Assembly: GCF_039526245.1 (NCBI RefSeq)
Contig: NZ_BAAAIV010000009.1
Coordinates: 62,001-126,000 of the forward strand
Origin: Arthrobacter_H rhombi
Lineage (GTDB): Bacteria; Actinomycetota; Actinomycetes; Actinomycetales; Micrococcaceae
DNA: 64,000 nt
Direction of reading: 5' to 3'
Every line of letters begins with the position of its first letter. Position 1 is the stretch's first letter. A program made the translations under genes and the position numbers. The notes under the pieces were generated by a model. The model was not told where the DNA came from. It searched no databases and saw only the letters and a program-made list of their open reading frames with translations. Below are positions 23,099 to 32,067 of the stretch, in pieces.

Positions 23099-24856
23099 TC
23101 AGCGGCGGCGCGGGAGCGTACGCAGCAACGAGTCCAACCGGCGGCGCATCCGGGTCATCGCGGACGGCCGGGTGGTGGTGCCATCGGCGTTCCGGGGGCC
23201 CACCGTGATCTCGGCGACCTGCTCCAGCCGGGGTGCCCCGCCGTCGTCGTTCTCCACCACACCGCGGGACCAGCCGATGCGCAGCCCCTGCCCGGCATCC
23301 TCGAGCACCGCCAGGTTGTTGTCGAACCAGGGCCCCCGGATCTTCGCCCAGTTGAAGGGCGGAGGCGGAACCCCGGCGGACCGGGCCAGCAGGGAGCCGA
23401 AGAGCCGTGCGGGCCCGTAGGCCATCGAGGAGACGAAAACGCGCAGTGCCGGGGGCATCGGATTGCGCATGGGGGAGCAGACGGCCTGGATGATCCGGCT
23501 GCCGCTGTGCCGTTCCACCTCGGCCACGTAGGAGAAGTGCACGTCCCCGGAGAGGAACGTGATCGTCTCCGGGGCGGGGCCGCGCTTGCCGTCGGCGGTG
23601 TCCGTCACCAGGCGGGCCATGTGGCGGAAGCTGCGTTGGAAGGCGGCCCAATGTTCCAGGTCGACCGCCTGGCGGATGGTTTCGCCGATCCGGGACCAGG
23701 TGCGGCCCCAGGCGCCTTCGGAGATGGCCTCGTCCCACGATTCGACGTGGTGCAGGCCCTTGGGCAGCAGGTAGGGCAGGGACGTGCCAATCAGCAGGTG
23801 GCGGAAGCCGCCGTGGAGGCGCTCGTCCACCCACGTCATTTCGTCGTCGTCCAGCAGGGAGCGGGACCCGGGATCCAGTTGGCGGGCAGCACGGGAGTCC
23901 ACCACCAGCAGGCGCACATCGTCGATGTCGCGGCAGTAGCTCCAGCGGTAGGTGGTGGGGTCCTGGTCGGCGCGGTCCGCGAAGGCGTCGAGGTCCTCGC
24001 TGAGGTCCAGTTCGCCGTCGCCGCGGTGTGCGGCGATGCGCTGCCACAACGGATCCGCCGCCCGTTCAGCCCGGGAGAGGTTGCCCAGATGCTGGTGGAC
24101 CCAGTAGCTGCCGAGCCCGGCGACGATCCGGCCGTGCCACCAGCTGGTCTGCTCCATCTGCCGGCGCCACGACCGCGAGGAGTTCCAGTCGTCGCGGATG
24201 TCGTGGTCATCGAAGATCATCGCCGTCGGCAGGGTGGAGAACAGCCAGCGGATCGCCGGATCCGACCAGGCCAGCCCGTAGAGGTGGGCGTACTCCTCAT
24301 AGTCGCGCAGTTCGGCACCGGGCGGTTCGTTGATGTCGCGGCGGCTGCGGATGAACTCCTGCATGGCGTCGCTGGTGATGTCGGCATAGACCTGGTCCCC
24401 GAGCAGGACTGCCAGGCCGGGCCACTGGGGATCCCGGCTGCCGGCCATGTGGAGGGCGTAGGAGCGCAACGCGTCCACGCCGTGCTCGCGGTTGCCGGCG
24501 GCGTCGTGGGGGACGCTGGTCCGGCAGGACCCGAAGGCCATCCGCAGCGGGGTGCCCGTGGCGTGCGTGCGGATGACCGAGGGCGGGAACCCGGCGGATT
24601 CGGGCCACACCGGGTGGCCATCGACGCTGACCCGGTACTCCAGCTCGGCGCCTTCCGGCAGCCCCTCGAGGGTGACCAGGGCGTAATGGTGGCCGTGGAC
24701 CCCGAACGTGCGGGCCGTCCAGATGCCCGCCTCCGTTTCGACGGCCACGGTGCCGGCGCGGCTGGTCTCGACCCAGATGCTGGCGCCGGTCTCCTCCACA
24801 TGGCGGAGCATCGGACCCAGCAGCAGGGTGGGGATCGCGGTGGCCTCGGGTTCCAT
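23099..24856 (-). CDS. PhoD-like metallophosphatase / phosphodiesterase
   Basis: A 585-residue alkaline phosphatase D family protein. Residues about 10-110 are the PhoD N-terminal beta domain, and the metallophosphatase core holds the metal-binding motifs AFGSCRTS, LLGDQVYAD, IFDDHDIRDDWN and LSGDVHFSYVAEV. PhoD enzymes are Ca/Fe-dependent phosphodiesterases that release phosphate from extracellular polymers and are normally exported by Tat. Here no signal peptide or twin-arginine motif precedes the conserved beta domain, so the protein is predicted cytoplasmic. AGGAGG upstream supports ATG 24856. It lies alone between benE and a divergent aldehyde dehydrogenase. Confidence 0.88.
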   Translation of the reverse strand: MEPEATAIPTLLLGPMLRHVEETGASIWVETSRAGTVAVETEAGIWTARTFGVHGHHYALVTLEGLPEGAELEYRVSVDGHPVWPESAGFPPSVIRTHATGTPLRMAFGSCRTSVPHDAAGNREHGVDALRSYALHMAGSRDPQWPGLAVLLGDQVYADITSDAMQEFIRSRRDINEPPGAELRDYEEYAHLYGLAWSDPAIRWLFSTLPTAMIFDDHDIRDDWNSSRSWRRQMEQTSWWHGRIVAGLGSYWVHQHLGNLSRAERAADPLWQRIAAHRGDGELDLSEDLDAFADRADQDPTTYRWSYCRDIDDVRLLVVDSRAARQLDPGSRSLLDDDEMTWVDERLHGGFRHLLIGTSLPYLLPKGLHHVESWDEAISEGAWGRTWSRIGETIRQAVDLEHWAAFQRSFRHMARLVTDTADGKRGPAPETITFLSGDVHFSYVAEVERHSGSRIIQAVCSPMRNPMPPALRVFVSSMAYGPARLFGSLLARSAGVPPPPFNWAKIRGPWFDNNLAVLEDAGQGLRIGWSRGVVENDDGGAPRLEQVAEITVGPRNADGTTTRPSAMTRMRRRLDSLLRTLPRRR

Positions 24857-25070
24857 GGGCAGTCCTCCTGGGGTGGGGCATCGGGGCATCGTCGAACGGC
24901 GCACTGCCATCGTACGGCCCACCAGCCCCCTGCCCCGGGCGGAGCCCCCGCGGCGCTGGAAGACAAGCCCGCTGCAGCCAAAGACAAGCCACCCGGACGT
25001 GAACTACGGCACAGTGGATCCCAGTGACCCCGCGCCGCCACCCGGCGACGCCCAGCACCAAGGAGCAGGC

Positions 25071-26501
25071 ATGTCAACGCAACCGGCCACCGCAGCAGCC
25101 ACCTACCGGGACCTCCTGGCCCGCATCGCACCGCAGGGCGACTCCCGCCCCATCAACGATCCGGCCACCGGCGAGGAGGTCGGCCGCGCCCCCGTGCACA
25201 CCACCGAGGACCTGGACGCCGCGGTCTCCGCGGCCCGTGCCGCGCAGCCAGCGTGGGGCGCCCTCTCCCACGCCGAACGCAGCGGTTATCTCAACCAGGC
25301 GGCCGACGCCGTGGAGGCCAACGCCGAGGCGCTCGCCGAACTGCTCTCCCGCGAGCAGGGCAAACCGTTGAACGGGCCCAACGCCCGCTTCGAGGTCGGT
25401 GCCTGCTCGGCCTGGCTGCGCGCCACCGCCGCCTTCGAACTGGAACCCGACGTCGTGGTCGACGACGGTGAATCCCATGCGGCCATCCACTACCGCCCGC
25501 TCGGCGTGGTCGGGGCCATCGGCCCGTGGAACTGGCCGATGATGATCTCCGTCTGGCAGATCGCCCCGTCGCTGCGCATGGGCAACACCGTGGTCCTCAA
25601 GCCCAGCGAATACACCCCGCTCTCCGTGCTGGCCCTGGGAGCCGTCCTCAACGACGTCCTGCCGGCCGGCCTGCTGCACGTGGTCTCCGGCGGCCGCGAC
25701 GTCGGCGAGGCGCTCTCGGCGCATCCGGGGATCGACAAGATCATGTTCACCGGCTCCACCGCCACCGGCAAGGCGATCATCCGCTCCTCCGCCGACACGG
25801 TGAAGCGGCTGACCCTGGAGCTCGGCGGCAACGACGCCGGCATCGTCCTGGACGACGCGGACCCGCAGGCCATCGCCGAGGACCTGTTCTGGGGTGCCTT
25901 CATCAACACCGGGCAGACCTGCGCGGCGCTCAAACGCCTCTACGTCCCGGATGCCCTCTACGAGCAGGTCTGCGACGCCCTGGTGGAGATGGCGGCGAAG
26001 ATGCCCATGGGCAACGGCCTCGACGAGGCCAACGTGCTGGGCCCGCTGCAGAACCAGGCCCAGTACGACATCGTCGCGCGGCTCGTCGAGGCGGCCAAAT
26101 CCTCCGGTGCCCGCGTGCTCACCGGTGGCAACCCGGACGCCTCGGCTCCGGGCTACTTCTACCCGACCACGCTGGTCGCCGACATCGACAACGACAACCC
26201 GCTGGTCGCCCAGGAACAGTTCGGCCCGGCCCTGCCGATCATCCGCTATACCGATCTGGAGGACGCGATCGCCATGGCCAACGGGCTCGACGTCGGCCTC
26301 GGCGCCTCCGTCTGGTCCGCCGACCCGGCCCGCGCCCGCGAGGTCGCGGCCCGCATCGAGGCCGGCACGGTCTGGATCAACAAGCACGGTGCGGTGGATC
26401 CGCGCATCCCGTTCGGCGGGGCCAAGCAGTCGGGCTACGGGCTGGAATTCGGTGTCGCCGGGCTCAAGGCCCTGGGCACCCCGCAGGTCATCGCCGGTTA
26501 G
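25071..26501 (+). CDS. NAD(P)+-dependent aldehyde dehydrogenase
   Basis: A 476-residue aldehyde dehydrogenase. Visible: GPWNWPMM (substrate/cofactor entrance), VVLKPSEYTPLS (cofactor lysine), FTGSTATGKAI (Rossmann turn), catalytic Glu in LTLELGGNDAG, nucleophile Cys in NTGQTCAALKRLYV and EQFGPALPII. It oxidises an aldehyde to a carboxylic acid in the cytoplasm. AAGGAG lies 6 bases before ATG 25071. The GMC-type alcohol oxidoreductase gene starts 10 bases after its stop, so the two make an alcohol to aldehyde to acid pair, organised like betaine or polyol oxidation systems. The physiological alcohol is unknown. Confidence 0.92.
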   Translation: MSTQPATAAATYRDLLARIAPQGDSRPINDPATGEEVGRAPVHTTEDLDAAVSAARAAQPAWGALSHAERSGYLNQAADAVEANAEALAELLSREQGKPLNGPNARFEVGACSAWLRATAAFELEPDVVVDDGESHAAIHYRPLGVVGAIGPWNWPMMISVWQIAPSLRMGNTVVLKPSEYTPLSVLALGAVLNDVLPAGLLHVVSGGRDVGEALSAHPGIDKIMFTGSTATGKAIIRSSADTVKRLTLELGGNDAGIVLDDADPQAIAEDLFWGAFINTGQTCAALKRLYVPDALYEQVCDALVEMAAKMPMGNGLDEANVLGPLQNQAQYDIVARLVEAAKSSGARVLTGGNPDASAPGYFYPTTLVADIDNDNPLVAQEQFGPALPIIRYTDLEDAIAMANGLDVGLGASVWSADPARAREVAARIEAGTVWINKHGAVDPRIPFGGAKQSGYGLEFGVAGLKALGTPQVIAG

Positions 26502-26511
26502 GGGACAACAC

Positions 26512-28038
26512 ATGGAACAGCAGGACTTCGACTACCTCATCGTCGGCGCCGGATCGGCCGGCAACGTCATCGCCCGCCGCCTGCTCGACGCCGGCCACCG
26601 CGTCGCGGTACTGGAGGCCGGCGGGCAGGACACCAACCCCGACATCGCCAACGTCTGCACCCTCGGCGCCCTGTGGCACAGCGAGCAGGACTGGGACTAC
26701 TACACGCTCCCGCAGGCCGGCGCCTCGGGACGGCGCATCCATCTGCCGCGCGGCAAGGTCATGGGCGGATCCCACGCCCTGAACGCCACCATCTGGGTCC
26801 GCGGCGCCCGGGCCGACTACGACACCTGGGCCTACCTCGGCTGCCCCGGCTGGGCCTGGGAGGACGTGCTGCCGCTCTTCCGCACGATCGAGGACTACGA
26901 CGGCGGTGCCTCGGACACGCGCGGTGCCGGCGGTCTGCTCGATGTCACCAGTGGCTACGAGCACCACCCGATCCAGGACGCCATGCTCGCCGGCGCCGTC
27001 GAAACCGGGTTCACACTCAACGAGGACTACAACTCCGGGGACCCCGAAGGCGTGTCACGGATGCAGCTCAACGTGCGCGACGGCGGCCGCTTCAACACCT
27101 GGCACGCCTACCTGCGGCCCGTGATGGACCACCCCCGCCTCACCCTGCTCACCGGTGCCCACGTGCGCCGTCTGGTCATCGAGGACGGGCGGGTCACCGG
27201 CGTCGAGGTGGAGCACGACGGCGGCACGCGGGTCATGCGCGCCACCGAGACCATCCTCGCCGCGGGGGCCATCAACTCGCCCGAACTGCTGCTGCGCTCG
27301 GGCATCGGCCCCACCGACGAGCTGGCCGCTGTGGGAGTCGAAGCAGTCCACGATCTGCCCGGGGTGGGCAAGAACCTGCAGGACCACATGCTGGCCCCGG
27401 TCATCTTCTCCACCGACGAACCACTGGACGCGCCGACCGTCGCGCCGGCGGAGGTCCACCTCTTCGCCAAGTCCCGCCCGGACCTGCCGGTGCCCGATAC
27501 CCAGCCGATCTTCTTCTCGGTGCCCATGTATTCGCAGGACTACGCCGGTGGGGAGATGAGTGGTGCAGAGGGTGGGTTCTCGATGCTCGGCGGGCTGGTC
27601 CGCCCCGCCAGCCGCGGCGAAATCCGCCTGACCGGCCCGGCGGCCAGCGATCCGATCAGCATCGACCTGCGGGCGTTGTCCGAACAGTCCGATGTGGATG
27701 CGCTGGTGGCCTCGGTGCAACACTGCCGGGCGATCGGCCGCTCACCGGCGCTGGCCGCGTGGGGTGCCACCGAGGTGTATCCCGGCCCCGATATCGCCGA
27801 CGAGGACCTAGAGCAGTACGTCCGCGATTCGGTGGTGACCTATCACCACCAGGTCGGCACCTGCCGCATGGGCCTGGACGCCGGCTCCGTGGTGGACCCC
27901 CGGACGTTGAAGGTCCACGGGCTGGAGGGCTTGCGGATCGCCGACGCGTCGATCATGCCGCTGGTGCCCACGGGCAACACCAACGCCCCCTCGGTGATGA
28001 TCGGGGAGAAGGCCGCCCAGCTGCTGGCGGGCGGCTGA
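26512..28038 (+). CDS. GMC family FAD-dependent alcohol oxidoreductase
   Basis: A 508-residue glucose-methanol-choline oxidoreductase. The N-terminal FAD-binding motif is LIVGAGSAGNVIARRL, GMC signature 1 is LPRGKVMGGSHALNATIWVR and signature 2 is ILAAGAINSPELLLRSGIG. The active-site His is in YHHQVGTCRMG and the second catalytic residue is Asn in PTGNTNAPSVMIGE. Compared with BetA (about 550 residues) it is shorter, and assignment as choline dehydrogenase would be speculative; it oxidises a primary alcohol to the aldehyde for the dehydrogenase encoded just upstream. Confidence 0.92.
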   Translation: MEQQDFDYLIVGAGSAGNVIARRLLDAGHRVAVLEAGGQDTNPDIANVCTLGALWHSEQDWDYYTLPQAGASGRRIHLPRGKVMGGSHALNATIWVRGARADYDTWAYLGCPGWAWEDVLPLFRTIEDYDGGASDTRGAGGLLDVTSGYEHHPIQDAMLAGAVETGFTLNEDYNSGDPEGVSRMQLNVRDGGRFNTWHAYLRPVMDHPRLTLLTGAHVRRLVIEDGRVTGVEVEHDGGTRVMRATETILAAGAINSPELLLRSGIGPTDELAAVGVEAVHDLPGVGKNLQDHMLAPVIFSTDEPLDAPTVAPAEVHLFAKSRPDLPVPDTQPIFFSVPMYSQDYAGGEMSGAEGGFSMLGGLVRPASRGEIRLTGPAASDPISIDLRALSEQSDVDALVASVQHCRAIGRSPALAAWGATEVYPGPDIADEDLEQYVRDSVVTYHHQVGTCRMGLDAGSVVDPRTLKVHGLEGLRIADASIMPLVPTGNTNAPSVMIGEKAAQLLAGG

Positions 28039-28041
28039 GCC

Positions 28042-28323
28042 TCACCAGTCCCTGCCGCGCTTGGCCAGCAGCTGGAGCTTGTCCAGCCGGGCCATGCGCA
28101 CCTCGCGGACCAGGCGCAGGGTCGGCTTCAGGGCGAAGCAGACGGAGCCGACCAGGAAGCACCAGGTCCCCGGGATCATCAGCGCATCGGAGAAGAACAT
28201 GATGCTGCCGACGATGAACAGGGCGGCGGCGGAGAAGTCCACCACCGTGTAGGCGATCTCGAACGAGGCGTAGAGCCGTTGGTGTTCCTCGGACTTGTTG
28301 CGTTTATCGGGCGTGAAGATCAT
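28042..28323 (-). CDS. YrhK-like small membrane protein
   Basis: A 93-residue protein with two transmembrane segments (about 30-48 and 51-68). The sequence RLYASFEIAYTVVDFSAAAL followed by FIVGSIMFFSD and GTWCFLVGSVCFALKPT is the YrhK domain pattern; its function is not known. CAGGAG lies 6 bases before ATG 28323. The stop is 3 bases from the stop of the convergent GMC gene. A TRIC-type channel gene lies 51 bases upstream on the same strand. Confidence 0.75.
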   Translation of the reverse strand: MIFTPDKRNKSEEHQRLYASFEIAYTVVDFSAAALFIVGSIMFFSDALMIPGTWCFLVGSVCFALKPTLRLVREVRMARLDKLQLLAKRGRDW

Positions 28324-28374
28324 GGTGCTCTCCTGGTGGGTGGGGGCCTGGTCACAGCATCCCACTGGTGGCCG

Positions 28375-29001
28375 TCAGGGGCGGCTTCTGCCGATCCCGG
28401 AGGCCAATGGAACCCGCAACCCCAGGCGCAGCGACAACACCCGGGTCCCGAACACCACGGCGGCCACGGCGGTCCCCGTCACCGGGTTCAGCCAGCCGAT
28501 GACCCAGAGCCCCGAGGTCAGGGCGGCACCGACCATGGCCGGGATCGCGTAGACGCCGCGGGGGTTGAACACCTGGGGGATCTCATTGGAGACGACGTCG
28601 CGCAGGATGCCCCCGCCCACCGCGGTCGTCAGTCCCAGGAGCGCGGACGTCACCGCGCCCATCCCCGATTCCAGGGCGGTGAGCGTCCCGGTGACGCAGA
28701 ACAGTGCCAGCCCGCCGGCGTCGAAGATCATCAGCGTCCGGCGCAACCGGCGCACGCCGAAGAGGTGGAAGTACACGGCCAGCACCGCCAGCACCGGTGG
28801 CACCAGGTAGATCGGGGACTGGAACGCCTTCGGCACTCCCTGGTCGATCACCACGTCCCGGATGACCCCGCCGCCGAGGCCGACCAGGGAGGCCAACATG
28901 ACCGAGCCGACCACGTCGAAGTCGCGACGGGCGGCCAGCAGCGAACCGGAGACCGCGAAGAAGAACACCCCGAGCAGGTCCAGCAGGAGCATGAGGTTCA
29001 C
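28375..29001 (-). CDS. TRIC/UPF0126 trimeric cation channel family protein
   Basis: A 208-residue membrane protein with six or seven hydrophobic helices in two similar halves. Each half contains the family glycine motif: VGLGGGVIRDVV in the first and AVGGGILRDVV in the second. UPF0126 proteins form trimers that conduct potassium or other monovalent cations. The C-terminal end is short and basic. It is followed by the YrhK-like gene on the same strand and preceded by the M20 amidohydrolase gene 33 bases away, giving a possible three-gene unit. Confidence 0.87.
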   Translation of the reverse strand: MNLMLLLDLLGVFFFAVSGSLLAARRDFDVVGSVMLASLVGLGGGVIRDVVIDQGVPKAFQSPIYLVPPVLAVLAVYFHLFGVRRLRRTLMIFDAGGLALFCVTGTLTALESGMGAVTSALLGLTTAVGGGILRDVVSNEIPQVFNPRGVYAIPAMVGAALTSGLWVIGWLNPVTGTAVAAVVFGTRVLSLRLGLRVPLASGIGRSRP

Positions 29002-29034
29002 GGGCGGTGGCGCCCCTTTCGGGTGTGCATCGGA

Positions 29035-30258
29035 TCAGGCAGCCGTGCCGACGCGGGACAGCAGCGCTGCCACGGCGGCCCGGGTCCCGGTTTCCAGGGT
29101 CGGTTCCATGACGGGGGCGAATTGGGGGGAGTGGTTGACCGGGAACTCACCGGCATCCATCGTCTCCTGCGTGTAGGCCCCGAAGAACCAGAAGACCGAC
29201 GGCACGTCGATCGCCGCGGACAGCGCCCCGAAGTCCTCCGAGGCCATGGCCGGTTCCCCCTCGATGACGGCGGCGTCCCCGAGCTCGGCCCGCAGTGCGT
29301 CGGCGAGGGCATCCGTTGCCTTGGCGTCGTTGTGGTTCGGCGGGTAGACGGTGAGGACCTCGATGTCGGGTTCCGGGGCGTTGGAGGCAGCGGCCTCGGC
29401 GGAGATGATGCGGCGCAGGGCGGCCAGGATCTGGTCGCGGACGTCTTCGTCGAAGGTGCGCACGTTGAGCGTGAACTCGGCGGTGTCCGGGATGATGTTC
29501 TCCTTCAGCCCGCCGCGGAAGGTGCCGATGGTGACGACGGCGGCGCGGCGCGGGTCGACCTCGCGGGAGACGATGGTCTGGATCCGGGTGATGGTCGCGG
29601 CACCGAGCACGATGGGATCGATCGAATCCTGTGGTTGCGAGCCGTGCGACTGGCGCCCGTGCAGGGTGACCTTCCACGAGTCGGCCTGCGTCATCGGGTG
29701 CCCGTGCACGTAGGAGACCGTTCCGGCCAGGCCGGGCATCACATGCTGGCCGAATACGACCTCCGGCTTCGGGGCCTTGTCCCACAGCCCGTCCTCGACC
29801 ATCGCCTTGGCCCCGGCAGCGGTTTCCTCGCCCGGCTGGAAGATGAAGACGATGGTGCCGGACCACGCGTCGGTGGAGGCTGCGAGGATGCGGGCCGCGG
29901 CCAGCAGGGAGGCGGCGTGGGAATCGTGCCCGCAACCGTGCATCACCGGGACGTCGGTGCCGTCCTCGAGGGTGCCGCTGGCGGTGCTGGCGTAGGGCAG
30001 TCCGGTGTCCTCGCGGATCGGCAGGGCGTCGATGTCGGCGCGGAAGGCGACCGTGGGTCCCTCGCCGTTGCGCAGCACCCCGATGACTCCGGTGCCGCCG
30101 CAGCGCTGGGGCTCGATGCCGAACGACGTCAGTTCCTTCTCGATGGTCTCCGCCGTGCGGTGTTCCTGCATGGAGAGTTCCGGATGCTCATGGAATTGCT
30201 GGTAGATCCCGTGGAGGTATGCGCGGTGGTTGTCGGTGAGAAGATCGGCTGCTGACAT
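29035..30258 (-). CDS. M20 family amidohydrolase (hippurate hydrolase/IAA-amino acid hydrolase type)
   Basis: A 407-residue zinc/manganese amidohydrolase that removes an acyl group from an N-acyl amino acid. Metal and catalytic motifs are present: GCGHDSHAASLLAAA (Cys and His ligands), FQPGEETAAGAK (catalytic Glu and metal ligand), FGQHVMPG (His ligand), and the late NHSPQFAPV His. The lid dimerisation domain (about 190-300) includes LKENIIPDTAEF. With the benzoate cluster nearby, hydrolysis of hippurate to benzoate plus glycine is an attractive but unproven role. AGGAG precedes ATG 30258. Confidence 0.92.
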   Translation of the reverse strand: MSAADLLTDNHRAYLHGIYQQFHEHPELSMQEHRTAETIEKELTSFGIEPQRCGGTGVIGVLRNGEGPTVAFRADIDALPIREDTGLPYASTASGTLEDGTDVPVMHGCGHDSHAASLLAAARILAASTDAWSGTIVFIFQPGEETAAGAKAMVEDGLWDKAPKPEVVFGQHVMPGLAGTVSYVHGHPMTQADSWKVTLHGRQSHGSQPQDSIDPIVLGAATITRIQTIVSREVDPRRAAVVTIGTFRGGLKENIIPDTAEFTLNVRTFDEDVRDQILAALRRIISAEAAASNAPEPDIEVLTVYPPNHNDAKATDALADALRAELGDAAVIEGEPAMASEDFGALSAAIDVPSVFWFFGAYTQETMDAGEFPVNHSPQFAPVMEPTLETGTRAAVAALLSRVGTAA

Positions 30259-30372
30259 GTTCGACTCCTAGGGTTTCGACACCGGTCCCGGTTGCAACGG
30301 CCCCGGTCGCCACCCACCCGGAGAGTGGCGGCGTGTTCATCGTAACAACGGCCGCGCCGATAGGATCCGGTC

Positions 30373-30780
30373 ATGAGTTCCCTCGACTTCACCATTGCCC
30401 TGCGCTGGTCAGACCAAGACGCCAACGGCCACCTGAACCATGCCCGCATCGTCACCCTCATGGAGGAGGCGCGCGTGCGGTGGACCCGGACCGGCGAGGG
30501 CTTCGGGACGTTGCTGGCCGGCGTCGTCGTTGCCTCGCTGAAGGTGGACTACCTGGCCCAGGCCGAGTACGTGCCGGAGATGACGCTGAGCCTGGGCGTG
30601 GAGCGCATCGGGACCAAGTCCTTCACGCTGCGCCACACCGGCATCCAGGGTGGGACCACGGTCTTCGTCGGTACCACGGTGATTGTGCCGTTGGGTCAGG
30701 ACCGCACCAGCTCGCGGGCCCTGGACGACGACGAACGCCGGGCCCTGGAGCGCAACCTCCTGGAGGAGGCCCAGGCCTGA
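30373..30780 (+). CDS. Hot-dog fold acyl-CoA thioesterase (YbgC/FadM type)
   Basis: A 135-residue single-domain 4HBT thioesterase. The catalytic Asp region is WSDQDANGHLNHARIVTLMEE, which matches the DxDxxGHxNNxxY pattern of YbgC-like enzymes with 'NH' in place of 'NN'. The rest of the fold is a long helix and five-strand sheet. It would hydrolyse an acyl-CoA thioester in the cytoplasm. It is transcribed divergently from the M20 gene with about 110 bases between them, and ends 90 bases before the GH3-like gene. Confidence 0.85.
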   Translation: MSSLDFTIALRWSDQDANGHLNHARIVTLMEEARVRWTRTGEGFGTLLAGVVVASLKVDYLAQAEYVPEMTLSLGVERIGTKSFTLRHTGIQGGTTVFVGTTVIVPLGQDRTSSRALDDDERRALERNLLEEAQA

Positions 30781-30870
30781 ATCCGCCCGGGATCCGCCCC
30801 GCACCAACGGGTGCATCCGGGCCGCGCGGGACTAGAATAAGCCCCAGTTCCTCCCGGAAAAGAGGCCGCC

Positions 30871-32058
30871 ATGCGGCATGCACAGCACCAGGTTGTATCC
30901 CGTCGGATGATCCGCGCAGCGGCCTCCGGAACGTTGGCCCTGGCCCTGGTGGCCGGCTTCTCCCCGGTGGGTCCTGCAGGTCCAGCCCACCCCCTCCTTC
31001 CGGCAGCCACAGCGGCAGCTCGGTCGACTCCCGCCCGGCAACTCTCCCGGCTGAGCCTTGACCAGCGGGTCGGCAAGGTCCTCATGATGGGGGTCCCGGC
31101 CACGGGTGCCAGCTCCACCACGCTGAAGACCCTGACGCGCTACCACGTGGGCAACGTCTTCCTCAGCGGGCGTGGCTACGGGGGAACCGCTGCCACGCAC
31201 TCGGTGGTCGCGAAGATCAACGCCACCGTCTCACCGGCGGCCACCGGCAGCCTGCCGCGGTTCATCGCCACGGACCAGGAGGGCGGATACGTCCAGGTGC
31301 TCAACGGCCCCGGGTTCACCGACATGCCCACCGCCCTGCACCAGGGGACCTGGTCGACGTCTTATCTGCAGTCGCAGGCGACGAAGTGGGCACGCCAGCT
31401 GCGCTCTGCTGGAGTGAACGTGAACCTCGCGCCGGTGGGCGACACCGTCCCCAGCGCCGCGTTCGCCCCGCACAATGCACCCATCGGCTACTTCCACCGC
31501 GAGTTCGGGTACACCTCACAACATGTCGCGGCCGACGTCGACGCCTTCACCCGCGGCATGAAAGCCGGAGGGGTGGCCCCGGTGGTCAAGCACTTCCCGG
31601 GCCTGGGGCGGGTCACCCGGAACACCGACACGTCCATGAACGTCAAGGACACCACGACCACCCGTTACACGGCCTACCGGCGGCCCTTCGCCCGGGCGGC
31701 GAACAACGGGACGCGCTGGATCATGGTCTCCAACGCGTACTACACGAAGATCGACAGCCGCCACATCGGCACGTTCTCCCCGGTCATCATGAAGACGATG
31801 CTCCGTCACGACCTGGCCTTCAAGGGCATCGTCATCTCCGATGACCTGTGCAATGCCAAACAGCTCTCCCCTTGGAGCTACGCGACGCGGGCGAAGACCT
31901 TCTTCAAGGCCGGCGGAACGATGTTGTTGTGCGTCAATCCCGCCGCCATCCCCACGATGCATACGGCGCTGGTCGCCGAGGCGAAGGCCAGCCCGGCGTT
32001 CCGCAAGGTGATCGACGCGGCGGCCCTGGAAGTACTGGATACGCAGGCCGGCAACTAG
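30871..32058 (+). CDS. Secreted GH3 N-terminal domain protein (beta-N-acetylhexosaminidase-like)
   Basis: A 395-residue protein beginning with a signal peptide (basic MRHAQHQVVSRRM, hydrophobic AASGTLALALVAGF). The remaining 340 residues are one GH3 TIM barrel, matching NagZ/LpqI length. Substrate-binding motifs are FIATDQEGGYVQVL and VVKHFPGLG; the nucleophile Asp is in GIVISDDL. NagZ normally has an Asp-Ser-His catalytic loop after KHFPGHG, but here the positions read NTD, so that acid/base pair is missing, as in other actinobacterial members carrying 'KHFPGLG'. It may still cleave muropeptide GlcNAc. GAGG precedes ATG 30871. Confidence 0.85.
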   Translation: MRHAQHQVVSRRMIRAAASGTLALALVAGFSPVGPAGPAHPLLPAATAAARSTPARQLSRLSLDQRVGKVLMMGVPATGASSTTLKTLTRYHVGNVFLSGRGYGGTAATHSVVAKINATVSPAATGSLPRFIATDQEGGYVQVLNGPGFTDMPTALHQGTWSTSYLQSQATKWARQLRSAGVNVNLAPVGDTVPSAAFAPHNAPIGYFHREFGYTSQHVAADVDAFTRGMKAGGVAPVVKHFPGLGRVTRNTDTSMNVKDTTTTRYTAYRRPFARAANNGTRWIMVSNAYYTKIDSRHIGTFSPVIMKTMLRHDLAFKGIVISDDLCNAKQLSPWSYATRAKTFFKAGGTMLLCVNPAAIPTMHTALVAEAKASPAFRKVIDAAALEVLDTQAGN

Positions 32059-32067
32059 CCGCCGGGC

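Noticed and set aside
23507..25027. A 506-codon plus-strand frame across the PhoD gene
   Set aside because: Antisense shadow of the PhoD-like gene.
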